Notes: generated from the sequence alone by a model not told the origin. Numbered from the stretch's first letter, positions 42,116 to 52,935 are shown. The stretch: DNA of 64,000 nucleotides from Paraplanobispora takensis (GCF_016863195.1 NZ_BOOK01000045.1:43229-107228), one strand, 5' to 3'. Translations and numbers: made by a program.

Positions 42116-42355
42116 GTGACCTTGTGTCCGGATATGGCGCTGTGCTTCGCCTACTCGTTCGTCGGCTTGATGCTGCCGCAGCCGGGGATCATCAGCTGGC
42201 AGGGGCACCTGTCCGGCTTCGTCGCCGGCCTGCTGGGCGGCTGGCTGTTCCGCGACCGCAGGCGTCCCCGCCCGCTCCCCGCGGTTCCGAGGGACCCCGC
42301 GGTCCCGCAGGGCTCCACGGCCGCGCTGCTGAAGGAGATCGAGGACCTGACCTGA
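42116..42355 (+). pseudogene. C-terminal remnant of a rhomboid-like membrane protein
   Basis: 79 codons. The stretch LPQPGIISWQGHLSGFVAGLLGGWLF matches the last part of rhomboid proteases, including the H of QGHL that forms the catalytic pair and the last membrane helix. The catalytic Ser motif (GxSG) and all earlier helices are missing, and the 31 bp between it and the SRPBCC gene do not contain them. It is therefore a truncated, probably decayed gene, although its frame is still open. Confidence 0.6.
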
Positions 42356-42360
42356 ACGCG

Positions 42361-42391
42361 GAGGGGGCGACCGGATGCCGGCCGCCCCCTC
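42361..42391. terminator. Bidirectional hairpin before the nucleotidase stop
   Basis: A 14 bp stem (GAGGGGGCGACCGG with CCGGCCGCCCCCTC, one mismatch) and a 3 nt loop between the rhomboid remnant and the convergent nucleotidase. Confidence 0.7.
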
Positions 42392-42413
42392 CGGTGATCG
42401 GGGATCGGCGAGC

Positions 42414-44171
<1,758 letters not shown>

Positions 44172-44245
44172 GTGACTGCACGGTAACCAAGTTAGGTTGC
44201 TGCTCGGTTACGACATTCTTACTGCTCAGAGCCGTATGTCCGGTT

Positions 44246-45112
44246 TCACGCGCCGCCGTTGATCGCGCCGGTCTTGAGCGAGCCCTCCGCGATCTCCCAC
44301 TTCTTCAGCAGCCCGTCGTAGGTGCCGTCGTCGAACAGCTCGTACAGCGCCTGCTGGACCGCCTTCTTCAGGGTGCCCTTGCCCTTGCCGATCGCGATGC
44401 CGTACGGCGCCGCCTCGATCTGCTGCCCGGACAGGTGCAGCGAGGGGTTCTCCTGCACGGCCACCGCTCCCGGGGGGAAGTCGTCGAGGTAGAGCTCGGC
44501 CTTGCCGGCGAGCACCGCCTTCATGGAGTCGGACAGGGCCTCGACCGTGACCACCGTCATCTTCCGGCCCGCGGGGCAGCGCTTGTTCTGCGCCTGGGCG
44601 AGGCCGACGTAGATGGTGTTCGCCGGAACGGCCACCCGCCGCCCGCACAGGGCCTCGACGCCCTCGCCGTCCGTCTTCCCGCGCGCGATCACCACGGAGC
44701 CGACGTTGAGGTAGTCGACGAAGTCGACCCGCTTCTGCCGCTCGGCGGTGTCGGTGATGGAGGACATGGCGGCGTCGACCTCGCCGGCCTCCGCCTTGTC
44801 GAGCAGCTCGCCCCAGGAGGTCTGCCGCATCTCCAGCTTCAGCCCGAGCCTGGCGGCGATGGCGTTGGCCAGGTCGACGTCGAAGCCGGTCTGCTCGCCG
44901 TCCTTCATGAACTCCATGGGCGCGTACGACAGGTCGGAGCCGATCACCAGGACCCCCTCCCGCCGGATCTCCTCGGGTACGTGGGCGCGGGCGGCGGACT
45001 GCCGCGCCGCCGGGGTGCCGGTCGCACCGGAGCCCTGCGGGGCGGGATCGCCGGAGCAGCCGGTGACCAGGAGGCCGGCGGCGAGGGCGGCGAGCCAGGG
45101 AGTGATGCGCAT
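44246..45112 (-). CDS. Orphan amino-acid-type solute-binding lipoprotein
   Basis: 288 residues. The lipobox is LLVTGC, and a bacterial solute-binding family 3 fold follows (VLVIGSDLSYAPMEFMKDG, then GFDVDLANAIAARLG, then AAMSSITDTAERQ). These usually deliver amino acids to an ABC transporter, but no permease or ATPase gene is nearby. The only close partner is a chemoreceptor gene in divergent orientation. ATG 45112 has GAGGA upstream; a longer frame exists but is not homologous. It may therefore serve as a sensor subunit, or as the receptor of a transporter encoded elsewhere. Confidence 0.9.
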   Translation of the reverse strand: MRITPWLAALAAGLLVTGCSGDPAPQGSGATGTPAARQSAARAHVPEEIRREGVLVIGSDLSYAPMEFMKDGEQTGFDVDLANAIAARLGLKLEMRQTSWGELLDKAEAGEVDAAMSSITDTAERQKRVDFVDYLNVGSVVIARGKTDGEGVEALCGRRVAVPANTIYVGLAQAQNKRCPAGRKMTVVTVEALSDSMKAVLAGKAELYLDDFPPGAVAVQENPSLHLSGQQIEAAPYGIAIGKGKGTLKKAVQQALYELFDDGTYDGLLKKWEIAEGSLKTGAINGGA

Positions 45113-45200
45113 GGGACGTCCTCGGGTGATGGGTGCTGGGTGCCGGACCGGACGCACGCGGAGTGCCCGGCCGGTCTGTCGGTCTGTCCCATGAATCGGC

Positions 45201-45226
45201 AGTGACTCCCGTCACTTGAGCGCTCA
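45201..45226. promoter_or_regulatory. Operator-like palindromes between the solute-binding and chemoreceptor genes
   Basis: AGTGAC-TCCC-GTCACT at 45201-45216, followed directly by the perfect 10 bp palindrome TGAGCGCTCA at 45217-45226. Both lie in the 165 bp divergent region. Confidence 0.5.
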
Positions 45227-45277
45227 GCTTCGTCATCTGGTGGTCGATACATCCGGCAAGCGACAGAAGAGGCGGAA

Positions 45278-46852
45278 ATGAGACTCACGATCCGACACCA
45301 GATCCTGGCCCTGGCGGCGGCGGGCTTCGTCATGGTCAGCACCGCGGGCCTGATCGGCTACCGGGGCATCTCACAGATCGAGGACGCCCAGGCGGAGGCG
45401 AGCGCCGCGGCGGCGGTGCTGAAGGCCGTCGGCGCGGTCGACACCGCCCGGGTGGCGTTCCGCGGCGACGTCCTGAACGCGATCACCACGCGCGACAGCG
45501 CCGAGCGCCAGGGCGTGCTGGACCTGCTCGGCTCCCACGTGGCCGACCTGCGCGGCGGTTTCGCGCAGATCGCACGGCTGCGGCCGGAACTGGCGGATCA
45601 GGTGGAGGAGCTCGGCGCCACGGCCGACGAGATGATCGCGGCCGGGCAGCGGGTGGTGACCCTGGCCAGCCGGGTGGTCAGCGACCCCGAGCAGATCGGC
45701 GCGGCCGAGGCGCGGCCCGGCTTCGAAAGCCACTACAGGACGTTCGACAAGGCGCTGCCCGAGCTGGAGGCGGCGATCGCCGAGGACGCCGCGCAGACCT
45801 CCGCGGCGGCGGCGGACAAGGCCGCCGGCGCCCGGACCCTCACGCTCATCACCGCCGGACTGGCCGCGGTGCTGCTGGGCGGCGCGGCCGTACTGCTCGC
45901 CCGGCGCGTCTCGCGCCGCATCGGCTCCTTCGTGTCGGCCATGAAGGCCCTGGCGGGCATGGACCTGACCGTGCGGGCGGACGTCGGGGGCGGCGACGAG
46001 CTCGCCGAGCTGGGCCGGAGCCTCGACGAGGTCGTCGCCACGGTCCGCGGGGCCATCGGCGAGATCGCCGACAACGCCACGGCCCTGATCTCCGCATCCG
46101 AGCGGCTCTCCGACACCAGCCGGGACCTGGCGGCGGGCGCGCAGACGGCGGCCGAGCAGGCCGGCAACGCCTCGTCCAACGTCGACCAGGTCGCCGAGAG
46201 CGTCGGCTCGGCCAACGACGCGGCGCACGTCCTGCAGACCTCCATCCGCGACATCAACGGCGCCGTCGCCGAGGCCGTGCAGGTCGCCGCCGAGGCGGTC
46301 GGCCTGGCCACGACCACCAACCGCACGATCGAGCGGCTGCGGACCTCCAGCGGCGAGGTGGGCGCCGTGGTCAACATGATCACTTCGATCGCGCAGCAGA
46401 CGAACCTGCTCGCGCTCAACGCGACGATCGAGGCGGCCAGGGCCGGTGAGCAGGGCAGGGGCTTCGCCGTCGTCGCAGGCGAGGTCAAGGACCTGTCCCA
46501 GGAGACCGCCTCCGCCACCGAGGACATCGAGAGCAAGGTGTCGGCGATGAGGGGCGACACGGAGAACGCGATCGAGGCGATCGGCCGGATCGGCTCGGTG
46601 ATCAACCGCATCGACGAGATCCAGCGCTCCATCGTCGAGGCGATCGAGGTGCAGAGCCAGGCCACCCGTTCCATCGGCGACGGCATCGCGGTGGTCTCCC
46701 GGTCCTCGGGCGACATCACCGGCTCGATCCAGAACGTCGCCGAGGCGACCCGGACCACCCACGACGGCGCCACCCGGACCCAGACGGCCGCCACCGAGCT
46801 CGCGGAGCTGGCGCACGGCCTCAACGCCCTCGCCGGGCGGTTCCGGCGCTGA
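45278..46852 (+). CDS. Methyl-accepting chemotaxis-type receptor
   Basis: 524 residues. TM1 lies at ~8-28, an extracytoplasmic four-helix-like sensor at ~30-185, TM2 at ~187-208, and HAMP at ~209-262. The signalling coiled coil has the hairpin tip IAQQTNLLALNATIEAARAG and EQGRGFAVVAGEVKDL. The tip is the CheA/CheW contact site, yet no che gene is in the window. AGAGGCGGAA precedes the ATG. In actinomycetes such receptors occur without flagella and may feed other outputs. It is divergent from the solute-binding lipoprotein, a natural ligand carrier for it. Confidence 0.92.
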   Translation: MRLTIRHQILALAAAGFVMVSTAGLIGYRGISQIEDAQAEASAAAAVLKAVGAVDTARVAFRGDVLNAITTRDSAERQGVLDLLGSHVADLRGGFAQIARLRPELADQVEELGATADEMIAAGQRVVTLASRVVSDPEQIGAAEARPGFESHYRTFDKALPELEAAIAEDAAQTSAAAADKAAGARTLTLITAGLAAVLLGGAAVLLARRVSRRIGSFVSAMKALAGMDLTVRADVGGGDELAELGRSLDEVVATVRGAIGEIADNATALISASERLSDTSRDLAAGAQTAAEQAGNASSNVDQVAESVGSANDAAHVLQTSIRDINGAVAEAVQVAAEAVGLATTTNRTIERLRTSSGEVGAVVNMITSIAQQTNLLALNATIEAARAGEQGRGFAVVAGEVKDLSQETASATEDIESKVSAMRGDTENAIEAIGRIGSVINRIDEIQRSIVEAIEVQSQATRSIGDGIAVVSRSSGDITGSIQNVAEATRTTHDGATRTQTAATELAELAHGLNALAGRFRR

Positions 46853-46867
46853 CGGCCGCCGGTGCCG

Positions 46868-47509
46868 TCACGGGTCGCGGGGGCGGACCAGGCCGTGTTC
46901 GTAGGCGTGGCGCACGGCCTCGGCGCGGTCGCGCAGGGCCAGCTTGGCGAGCAGGCGGTTGATGTGCGTGCCGACCGTCGACAGGCCGATGGCCAGGGAG
47001 GCGGCGATCTCGGCGTTGCTCAGGCCGCGGCCGATCAGTACGAGGACCTCGCGCTCGCGGGGGGTGAGGCCGTCCGGTCCCGCCGGGGTCCCGACGTAGC
47101 CCGCCATCACCCGGCGGGTGATCGCCGGGTCGAGGACCGCCAGGCCGCGGGCCGCGGTGCGGATCGCCGAGAACAGCTGCTCGGGCGGCGAGACCTTGAG
47201 CAGGAAGCCGCTCACCCCCATGCGCAGGGCGCCTTCCAGGTTGTCCTCGGTGTCGTAGGTGGTGAGCATGACGACCCTGGGCGGTGCGGGGTCGGCCAGG
47301 ATCTCCCTGGCCGCGGCGATCCCGGTCATGCGGGGCATCGCGATGTCGAGCAGCGCCACGTCGGGCCGCAGCCGCCGGACGGCCTCCACCGCCTCGCGGC
47401 CGTCCGCGGCCTCGCCGACCACCCGCAGGTCCGGCTGGGTGCCGATGATCAGGCGGAGCCCGCGGCGGACCGTGGCCTGGTCGTCGGCGAGCAGGACGGA
47501 GACGGTCAT
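46868..47509 (-). CDS. NarL/LuxR-type response regulator
   Basis: 213 residues. The receiver domain (LLADDQATVRRGL, phospho-acceptor Asp in VALLDIAMP, then the switch residues and the conserved Lys in FLLKVSPPE) is followed by a LuxR helix-turn-helix (LTPREREVLVLIGRGLSNAEIA). It overlaps the sensor-kinase gene by four bases (ATGA), so both are co-translated. Target promoters unknown; the divergent membrane-protein gene at 48810 is the nearest candidate. Confidence 0.93.
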   Translation of the reverse strand: MTVSVLLADDQATVRRGLRLIIGTQPDLRVVGEAADGREAVEAVRRLRPDVALLDIAMPRMTGIAAAREILADPAPPRVVMLTTYDTEDNLEGALRMGVSGFLLKVSPPEQLFSAIRTAARGLAVLDPAITRRVMAGYVGTPAGPDGLTPREREVLVLIGRGLSNAEIAASLAIGLSTVGTHINRLLAKLALRDRAEAVRHAYEHGLVRPRDP

Positions 47510-48663
47510 GTGACGACGCTGATCCGGCCGGACAGGGGCAGGGAGACGCGCACGCCGTACCCGCCCCCCGGCAGCGGCCCGGCCGACAGGCGGCCGTGGA
47601 ACAGCGCGACCCGCTCGCGCATGCCGACCAGCCCGTGGCCCGTCCCGTTCCTGCCGGGGTCGCGTCCGTCGCGCGGGCCCTCGTCGACGATGTCCAGGCA
47701 GAGCATCCGGGACCGGTAGGAGACCGTCACCTCGGACCTGGTGGGGCCCGCGTGCCGGAGCGTGTTGGTGAGCGCCTCCTGGACGATCCGGTAGGCCGAC
47801 AGGTTCAGGCCCGCCGGGAGCGGCACCGGATTGCCCTCGACGGTCAGGCGCACGTCGAGGCCGGCGGCGCGCACCTGCTCCAGCAGTTCGTCCAGGCGGG
47901 CCAGGCTCGGCTGCGGGGCCAGCCCGTCGTTGCCCGCGTCGGTGCGCAGCAGGCCGACCACGCGCCGCAGCTCCTCCACCGCCTCGCGTCCCGTCTCCTC
48001 CACCACGGTCAGCGCCTCGCGCTGGGTGTCCTGGTCGGGGCGGAGCATCAGCCGCGCCGCGCCCGCCTGCATGACCATCACGCTGACGCTGTGCGCGACG
48101 ACGTCGTGCAGTTCGCGGGCGATGCGGAAGCGCTCCTCGCTGACGGCCTCCCGGGCGAGCAGTTCGCCGCGTTCCTGGGCCTGGAGGGCGATCTGCCGGT
48201 GGTAGCGTACGGCCGCGCCCGCGCCGCCCGCGAGGGAGGTCATGACCAGCAGGATCGCCACGTCGCCGGGTGCGACGCTCTCGGTGGCCGTCGCCAGGAC
48301 GACGACGAGGAACACGGCCGTGACCGACAACCCCATGATGACCCGGCGGTCCTTGGGCGGGAACACGCTGAGCAGCGTGAACAGCAGGAGGAGATGGACG
48401 TAGATCTGCCACGCGGCTGACAGGTCGCCGTAGTAGGCGGTCAGCGGCGTGTTGACCACCGTGTAGCCGGTCAGCACGGTGAACGGCGCCCGCCTCCGCA
48501 GGAGCACCAGGATCGCGGCGATCAGGACCACCGCGATCCACCACCGGGGACGGCCGGTCCCGCCTGGGGTCAGGACTCCGTCGAGCTCTTCGGCGACGCC
48601 GAACAGCAGGACGGCCAGGGAGACCAGCCAGTCGATGGGTGCAGGGGGCGAGCGGTGAACCAT
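47506..48663 (-). CDS. Membrane sensor histidine kinase (HisKA_3 type)
   Basis: 385 residues. About five N-terminal membrane segments (~10-150) lie ahead of a HisKA_3 dimerisation domain with the phospho-acceptor His in ELHDVVAHSVSVMVMQAG. An HATPase_c domain follows, with YRIVQEALTNTLRHA (N box) and GTGHGLVGMRERV (G box). It senses a membrane or envelope state and phosphorylates the LuxR-type regulator. ATG 48663 is the best start; no Shine-Dalgarno is seen. An alternative longer frame begins at 48735. Confidence 0.9.
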   Translation of the reverse strand: MVHRSPPAPIDWLVSLAVLLFGVAEELDGVLTPGGTGRPRWWIAVVLIAAILVLLRRRAPFTVLTGYTVVNTPLTAYYGDLSAAWQIYVHLLLLFTLLSVFPPKDRRVIMGLSVTAVFLVVVLATATESVAPGDVAILLVMTSLAGGAGAAVRYHRQIALQAQERGELLAREAVSEERFRIARELHDVVAHSVSVMVMQAGAARLMLRPDQDTQREALTVVEETGREAVEELRRVVGLLRTDAGNDGLAPQPSLARLDELLEQVRAAGLDVRLTVEGNPVPLPAGLNLSAYRIVQEALTNTLRHAGPTRSEVTVSYRSRMLCLDIVDEGPRDGRDPGRNGTGHGLVGMRERVALFHGRLSAGPLPGGGYGVRVSLPLSGRISVVT

Positions 48664-48809
48664 GAGGCGAGGGTAGAGGGGACATTCACTGTCAGGGATC
48701 CACCTCGCGGCGGATAAGAGCGGATCGGACGTCATCCTTCGCGGGGCGGATGCCCGGTCGAGGCCTGCCTTGACGACGCGGGGCCGGGCCCGTGCCTAGC
48801 GTCACCGCC

Positions 48810-49484
48810 ATGTTCAGCTTCACCGATCCCGACGCCTTCCGCCGCTGGGCCGCGGGCGTCAGTCTCGTGCTCGCCCCGCTGTGCCTCCTGCTCGGCATGA
48901 TCGTCGACCCGCTGACGGCGGGAGCCGACGAGGTCCTCGGCTACGCCCGCAACCCCGTCGCCACCGGGGTCAGCGCCAGCCTGCTGCACTACGCCTGGGT
49001 GCTCTGGGTCCCCGGCGTGCTCGGCCTGGTCCACATGGTGCGCGGGAAGGGGGTGGTCCTGGCCAACCTGGCGGGGACGGCCGCCGTGCTCGGCCTGATC
49101 AACTTCTCTTCCCTGATGATCTCCGACTTCTTCGACATCGTGCTCTACCAGCGGCTTCCGGAGGAGCAGGCCACCATGATCCTGGAGGAGGCCGCCCAGC
49201 CCGCGATGATCATCGCGTGGCAGATCCCCGGCATGCTCGGCTCCCTCTTCGGGATGGTCGCGGTGACCGTGGCCTACGCCCGTGCCGGGCACGCGGGCTG
49301 GTGGTTCCCGGCCGGGACGCTGGCCGGCCTGGTGATCTGGATCGCCGGGACGCGCGCCGGGATCCAGCTGGTCAGCTGTGCCGGGCCGGCGATCCTCCTG
49401 GTGGTCTTCGGCGCCGTGGGCGTGGCGATGGTCCGGATGACCGACGAGGAGTGGCGGCCGGCCAGGCAGATGTCCACGGTGTGA
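48810..49484 (+). CDS. Six-helix membrane protein of unknown function
   Basis: 224 residues, six hydrophobic segments and a polar C-terminus (MTDEEWRPARQ). No named family recognised. It is divergent from the kinase/regulator pair, an arrangement in which the membrane protein is often the regulated gene. ATG 48810 (MFSFTDPDAF) is preferred over GTG 48792. Confidence 0.7.
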   Translation: MFSFTDPDAFRRWAAGVSLVLAPLCLLLGMIVDPLTAGADEVLGYARNPVATGVSASLLHYAWVLWVPGVLGLVHMVRGKGVVLANLAGTAAVLGLINFSSLMISDFFDIVLYQRLPEEQATMILEEAAQPAMIIAWQIPGMLGSLFGMVAVTVAYARAGHAGWWFPAGTLAGLVIWIAGTRAGIQLVSCAGPAILLVVFGAVGVAMVRMTDEEWRPARQMSTV

Positions 49485-49550
49485 GCGGTCGTCCTCACCG
49501 CGGGCGGTCGTCCGAGGTGTGACGGTCCCGGCCGTGGGCGGGTCCGGATC

Positions 49551-49577
49551 CCCCGGGAGGCGGATCGCCTCCCGGGG
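49551..49577. terminator. Hairpin after the membrane-protein gene
   Basis: CCCCGGGAGGCG / CGCCTCCCGGGG, a perfect 12 bp stem with a 3 nt loop, between convergent genes. Confidence 0.7.
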
Positions 49578-49636
49578 ACGGGAGCGGGTCCGGGCCCGCG
49601 ATCACCTCTCCGCGGGCGACACGTCCGGGTCCGCGG

Positions 49637-50617
49637 TCACTTCTCCACGGACGACATGTCCGGGTAGCGGTCGCCGGAGGCGGAGCCGGCGGGCACGGCG
49701 GCCTCCAGCGCGGCGAGCTGATCGCCGGTGAGCTCGACGTCGGCCGCCGCCGTGTTCTCCTCCAGATAGCGCAGCCGCTTGGTGCCCGGGATCGGGATGA
49801 CGTCCTCGCCTCGGGTGAGCAGCCAGGCCAGGGAGAGCTGGGCCGGGGTGCAGCCCACCTCCTCGGCGATCTTGCGGATCTCGGCGACGAGCGCCTCGTT
49901 GTGCGCCCCGCTCTCCCCGGTGAACCGCGGGAGGTAGCGGCGGAAGTCGTCGGCGGGCAGCTCCTCGGCGGGCGGGAGGGTTCCGCCCAGCAGGCCGCGG
50001 CTGATCGGGGAGTAGGCCACCAGCGCGATGCCCAGCTCCCGGGCGGCCGGCAGGATCTCCTCCTCGATGCCCCGGGTGAACAGGGAGTACTCGCTCTGGA
50101 GGGCGGCGATCGGGTGGGTGGCCTGCGCCTTGCGGAGCGTGTCGGCGTTCACCTCCGACAGGCCCAGGTGGCCGACCTTGCCCGCGGTGACCAGCTCGCC
50201 CATGGCGCCGACGGTCTCCTCGATCGGCACCCGGGTGTCACGGCGGTGCATGTAGTACAGGTCGATGTGGTCGACACCGAGCCTGCGCAAGGAGGCGTCG
50301 CAGGCCCTCCTGACGTACTCGGGGCTGCCGTCGATCGCGCGCGCGGCCGGGTCCTCACCCCTGACGATGCCGAACTTGGTGGCCAGCGCGACCTCGTCCC
50401 TGCGCCCGGCTATCGCCCGCCCGACCAGTTCCTCGTTGTGGCCCTTGCCGTACATGTCGGCGGTGTCCAGGAAGTTCACACCGAGATCCAGCGCCCGGTG
50501 GATGACCGCGATCGACTCGGACTCGTCGGCCGAGCCGTAGAACTCCGACATTCCCATGCAGCCGAGCCCGATGGCGGAGACTTCCGGGCCGCCGGCGCCG
50601 AGGCGTCGCATCTTCAT
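49637..50617 (-). CDS. Aldo-keto reductase
   Basis: 326 residues, a TIM barrel with the catalytic tetrad in usual places: Asp and Tyr in [11 protein letters not shown], Lys in ATKFG, His in YYMHRRD. NADPH binding is indicated by the C-terminal [15 protein letters not shown]. It reduces small aldehydes or ketones, likely in detoxification. It overlaps the MerR regulator gene by four bases (ATGA), the same two-gene set found in many actinomycetes. Confidence 0.93.
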   Translation of the reverse strand: MKMRRLGAGGPEVSAIGLGCMGMSEFYGSADESESIAVIHRALDLGVNFLDTADMYGKGHNEELVGRAIAGRRDEVALATKFGIVRGEDPAARAIDGSPEYVRRACDASLRRLGVDHIDLYYMHRRDTRVPIEETVGAMGELVTAGKVGHLGLSEVNADTLRKAQATHPIAALQSEYSLFTRGIEEEILPAARELGIALVAYSPISRGLLGGTLPPAEELPADDFRRYLPRFTGESGAHNEALVAEIRKIAEEVGCTPAQLSLAWLLTRGEDVIPIPGTKRLRYLEENTAAADVELTGDQLAALEAAVPAGSASGDRYPDMSSVEK

Positions 50618-50976
50618 GACTTCTCCATGGTGTGGTAGAGATCGATCTTGTAGTCGATGACCGCGAGGTCCTCGCCGAGCTGGGCGATCCGCTCCAGAAC
50701 GCGTTCCCGGTGGGCCTCGAGCATCCGCCGCCGCTCGGCCGCGGTCGCCGGGCCCCGGCGGCGCAGCTCGGCGTAACGGCACATCTCGGCGATCGACATC
50801 CCGGTCGTGCGCAGCTTGGTCAGGAAGTCCAGCCACTCGAGGTCGGGCTGGGTGTAGCTGCGCCGGCCGCCGGTGTCGCGGCCGACCTCATGGATGAGGC
50901 CGACCTGCTCGTAGTAACGCAGAGTGTGCGTGCTCAGCCCCGACACACGCGAGGCCTCCTGGATGGTGATCCCCAT
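50614..50976 (-). CDS. MerR-family regulator of the aldo-keto reductase
   Basis: 120 residues. A winged helix-turn-helix ([26 protein letters not shown]) and a long dimerisation helix are followed by a C-terminal effector region with no cysteines, so it is not a metal sensor. It is the first gene of a two-gene operon with the reductase. ATG 50976 has AGGGTGAA upstream. A MerR-type promoter lies right before it. Confidence 0.92.
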   Translation of the reverse strand: MGITIQEASRVSGLSTHTLRYYEQVGLIHEVGRDTGGRRSYTQPDLEWLDFLTKLRTTGMSIAEMCRYAELRRRGPATAAERRRMLEAHRERVLERIAQLGEDLAVIDYKIDLYHTMEKS

Positions 50977-50992
50977 GAACTTCACCCTGCAC

Positions 50993-51014
50993 CTTCGAGT
51001 GCACTTCAAGTCAA
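50993..51014 (-). promoter_or_regulatory. MerR-type operator CTTGAAGTGCACTCGAAG with -35 TTGACTT
   Basis: On the minus strand TTGACTT (51014-51008) overlaps a near-perfect 18 bp dyad (16 of 18 positions). A dyad set just after the -35 is the hallmark of MerR-controlled promoters. The start codon follows closely, so the leader is very short. Confidence 0.65.
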
Positions 51015-51121
51015 GCGGGCCCCCCGTACGGCGTGCCGACCCTGATGGGGACAGCCCTACCCCCGGGGGACTTCGTGCACTTCACCGGTGCGACAGAGCG
51101 GACACCCCCCTGAGGAGGGCC

Positions 51122-51140
51122 GTACCCCACCCCGGGGTAC
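51122..51140. promoter_or_regulatory. Inverted repeat GTACCCC-ACCCC-GGGGTAC upstream of the DUF998 gene
   Basis: A 7 bp perfect inverted repeat with a 5 nt spacer, 76 bp before the DUF998 start. A possible operator. Confidence 0.35.
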
Positions 51141-51215
51141 CTACGGGATCGCTCAGGGACGCTTGGGGACTATTTCGGATATCTCGTGACCTGCCCGGAC
51201 GCGAGGGTTTAAGCC

Positions 51216-52700
51216 ATGTGGAGCAAGGCGTTTTCGAGATCCGGGATGGTCCTCGGCGGGTACGCGGCGATCGGCGCCGGTGCCGTCTCCATGCTCGGGC
51301 TGCACGTGGCGACGGGCCTGAACCCGGTGCACACGGTGATCAGTGAGTACGCGTTCGAGCCGGACGGCTGGCTGCTGCCCACCTCCCTCACGCTGTTCGC
51401 CCTGGCCGCGACGGTCTTCGCGACCCTGCTGGCCCGCCGCGGACAGGACCGCGGGGCGGCGCTGCTGGTCGGGCTCTGGGGCCTGTGCATGCTGCTGATC
51501 GGCGCCTTCCCCACCGACCGGCCCGGGGTGCCGCTGTCGATGTCGGGCGGCATCCACCGCTACGCCGCCTTCATCGCCTTCCTGGCGATGCCGATCGCCG
51601 GTCTGATCCTGGCGCGGCGCAACGAGGGCCGGCCGTACGCCCGGGTGGTGAAGGGGCTGAGCATGGCCTCACTGGGCGTGCTGGTCCTGGTGGTGCTCCC
51701 GTACGTGGTGCGGATGTTCGGCGTCGACCTGAGCAACGACGACATCCCGGCCGGGGTCACCCAGCGCCTGGTGGTCGTCTTCGAGGTCGCGGTGCTGACG
51801 GTGTCCGGGCTGGTGCTGAGCAACGGAATCGGCCGGGACCGCACCCGCATCGGCACCCGTACCGCCGGCGCCGGTACCCGCACCGAGCCGTCAGCCCAGT
51901 CTGCGGCCCAGCCCGCGGTAGGCGGCCAGGGTCAGCTCCCAGAAGCGGTCCACGTCGAGGCCGGTCGCGACCAGGGCGTTGGCCGGCCCGCGCGGGCGCA
52001 GGTCTGCGAGCGTCGTCCCGGGAGCGGGGCCGGTGTCCGGGTCGGGCCGCGCGCCGGGCTCAGAGCGGTCGCCGGCGGTCTCCACGGTGACCGCGGCGGG
52101 TACGGTCACGGTCACCGCGGGATCGATCACGTGGGCCACCGCGCAGACGTCGTAGACCGCGGGGCCGCCGGCTCCCCGGGCCCGGCCGGGGAACTCGACG
52201 CACGGGACGAGCAGCTCACCGCCGAGCCGGCCCGTCGCCCGCATCGCCTCGACCACGGCGCCCGGCGCGCGGGCGCGGCCCGCGATGTCGACCCCGATCG
52301 CGGTCACCGTCCAGCCCGCCCCGAACACCACCGCGGCGGCCTCGGGATCGGCGGCCATGTTGAAGTCGGGGGCGGCGGGACGCCGGGTGTAGGAGCCGCC
52401 CAGCAGGACCAGGCCGCGTGCCCACTCGGCCAGGCGCGGCTCCGCGCGCAGGGCCAGAGCGATGTTGGTCAGCGGGCCGACCGCGACCAGGGTGACCTCG
52501 CCCGGACGGGACCGCACGGTCTCCACCAGGAAGCCGGCCGCGTGACCCGCGGCCGGTGGCCGGGCCGCCTCGGGCAGGACGACGGTGCCGAGACCGGAGA
52601 TCCCGTGGGGGCGGTCCTCGCGCGGTGCGCGGTCCCCCGACAGCGGACCGGGACTCCCCGTGACGACCGGCACCTCGTCCATGCCCAGGAACTCCCGTAA
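51216..52700 (+). CDS. DUF998 membrane protein with an anomalous antisense-derived C-terminal extension
   Basis: The conserved part is residues ~1-215 (about six membrane segments, to ~51860), matching DUF998 (GGYAAIGAGAVSMLGLHVATGLNPVHTVISEY). The reading frame then runs on without a stop for ~270 codons, antisense to the convergent nucleoside hydrolase (51891-52856). That extension is low-complexity and unlike any DUF998. Either the natural stop was lost by a frameshift or point change near 51880-51920 (a +1 shift would meet a TAG at ~51920), or the protein really carries this tail. Function of the family is unknown. Confidence 0.65.
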   Translation: MWSKAFSRSGMVLGGYAAIGAGAVSMLGLHVATGLNPVHTVISEYAFEPDGWLLPTSLTLFALAATVFATLLARRGQDRGAALLVGLWGLCMLLIGAFPTDRPGVPLSMSGGIHRYAAFIAFLAMPIAGLILARRNEGRPYARVVKGLSMASLGVLVLVVLPYVVRMFGVDLSNDDIPAGVTQRLVVVFEVAVLTVSGLVLSNGIGRDRTRIGTRTAGAGTRTEPSAQSAAQPAVGGQGQLPEAVHVEAGRDQGVGRPARAQVCERRPGSGAGVRVGPRAGLRAVAGGLHGDRGGYGHGHRGIDHVGHRADVVDRGAAGSPGPAGELDARDEQLTAEPARRPHRLDHGARRAGAARDVDPDRGHRPARPEHHRGGLGIGGHVEVGGGGTPGVGAAQQDQAACPLGQARLRAQGQSDVGQRADRDQGDLARTGPHGLHQEAGRVTRGRWPGRLGQDDGAETGDPVGAVLARCAVPRQRTGTPRDDRHLVHAQELP

Positions 52701-52856
52701 CCGCAGCGCGTTGGCGGTCGTCCGGTCCAGATCGACGTTCCCCGCGACCGTGGTGATCCCCAGGATCTCCAGCTCCGGACTGCCGGCCGCCAGGGCGAGG
52801 GCCATGGCGTCATCGATGCCGGGATCGCAGTCGATGATCACCTTCCTGGCCGTCAC
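51891..52856 (-). CDS. Inosine-uridine-type nucleoside hydrolase
   Basis: 321 residues. The N-terminal DCDPGIDDA calcium/catalytic motif, VGPLTNIALAL and DFNMAADPEAA (calcium and ribose contacts) are all clear. It cleaves ribonucleosides to base and ribose for salvage. Start GTG 52856. The last codons overlap the over-long DUF998 frame on the other strand; this gene's own stop is in the normal place, so this gene is intact. Confidence 0.93.
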   Translation of the reverse strand: MTARKVIIDCDPGIDDAMALALAAGSPELEILGITTVAGNVDLDRTTANALRLREFLGMDEVPVVTGSPGPLSGDRAPREDRPHGISGLGTVVLPEAARPPAAGHAAGFLVETVRSRPGEVTLVAVGPLTNIALALRAEPRLAEWARGLVLLGGSYTRRPAAPDFNMAADPEAAAVVFGAGWTVTAIGVDIAGRARAPGAVVEAMRATGRLGGELLVPCVEFPGRARGAGGPAVYDVCAVAHVIDPAVTVTVPAAVTVETAGDRSEPGARPDPDTGPAPGTTLADLRPRGPANALVATGLDVDRFWELTLAAYRGLGRRLG

Positions 52857-52935
52857 GGGAGCAGGCTATCCCGCCGCCCGGGCCGTGGCGCCGGCTCCAT
52901 GGCCGCCGGCGCCGCCGCGCCGTAACATCGGCCCC

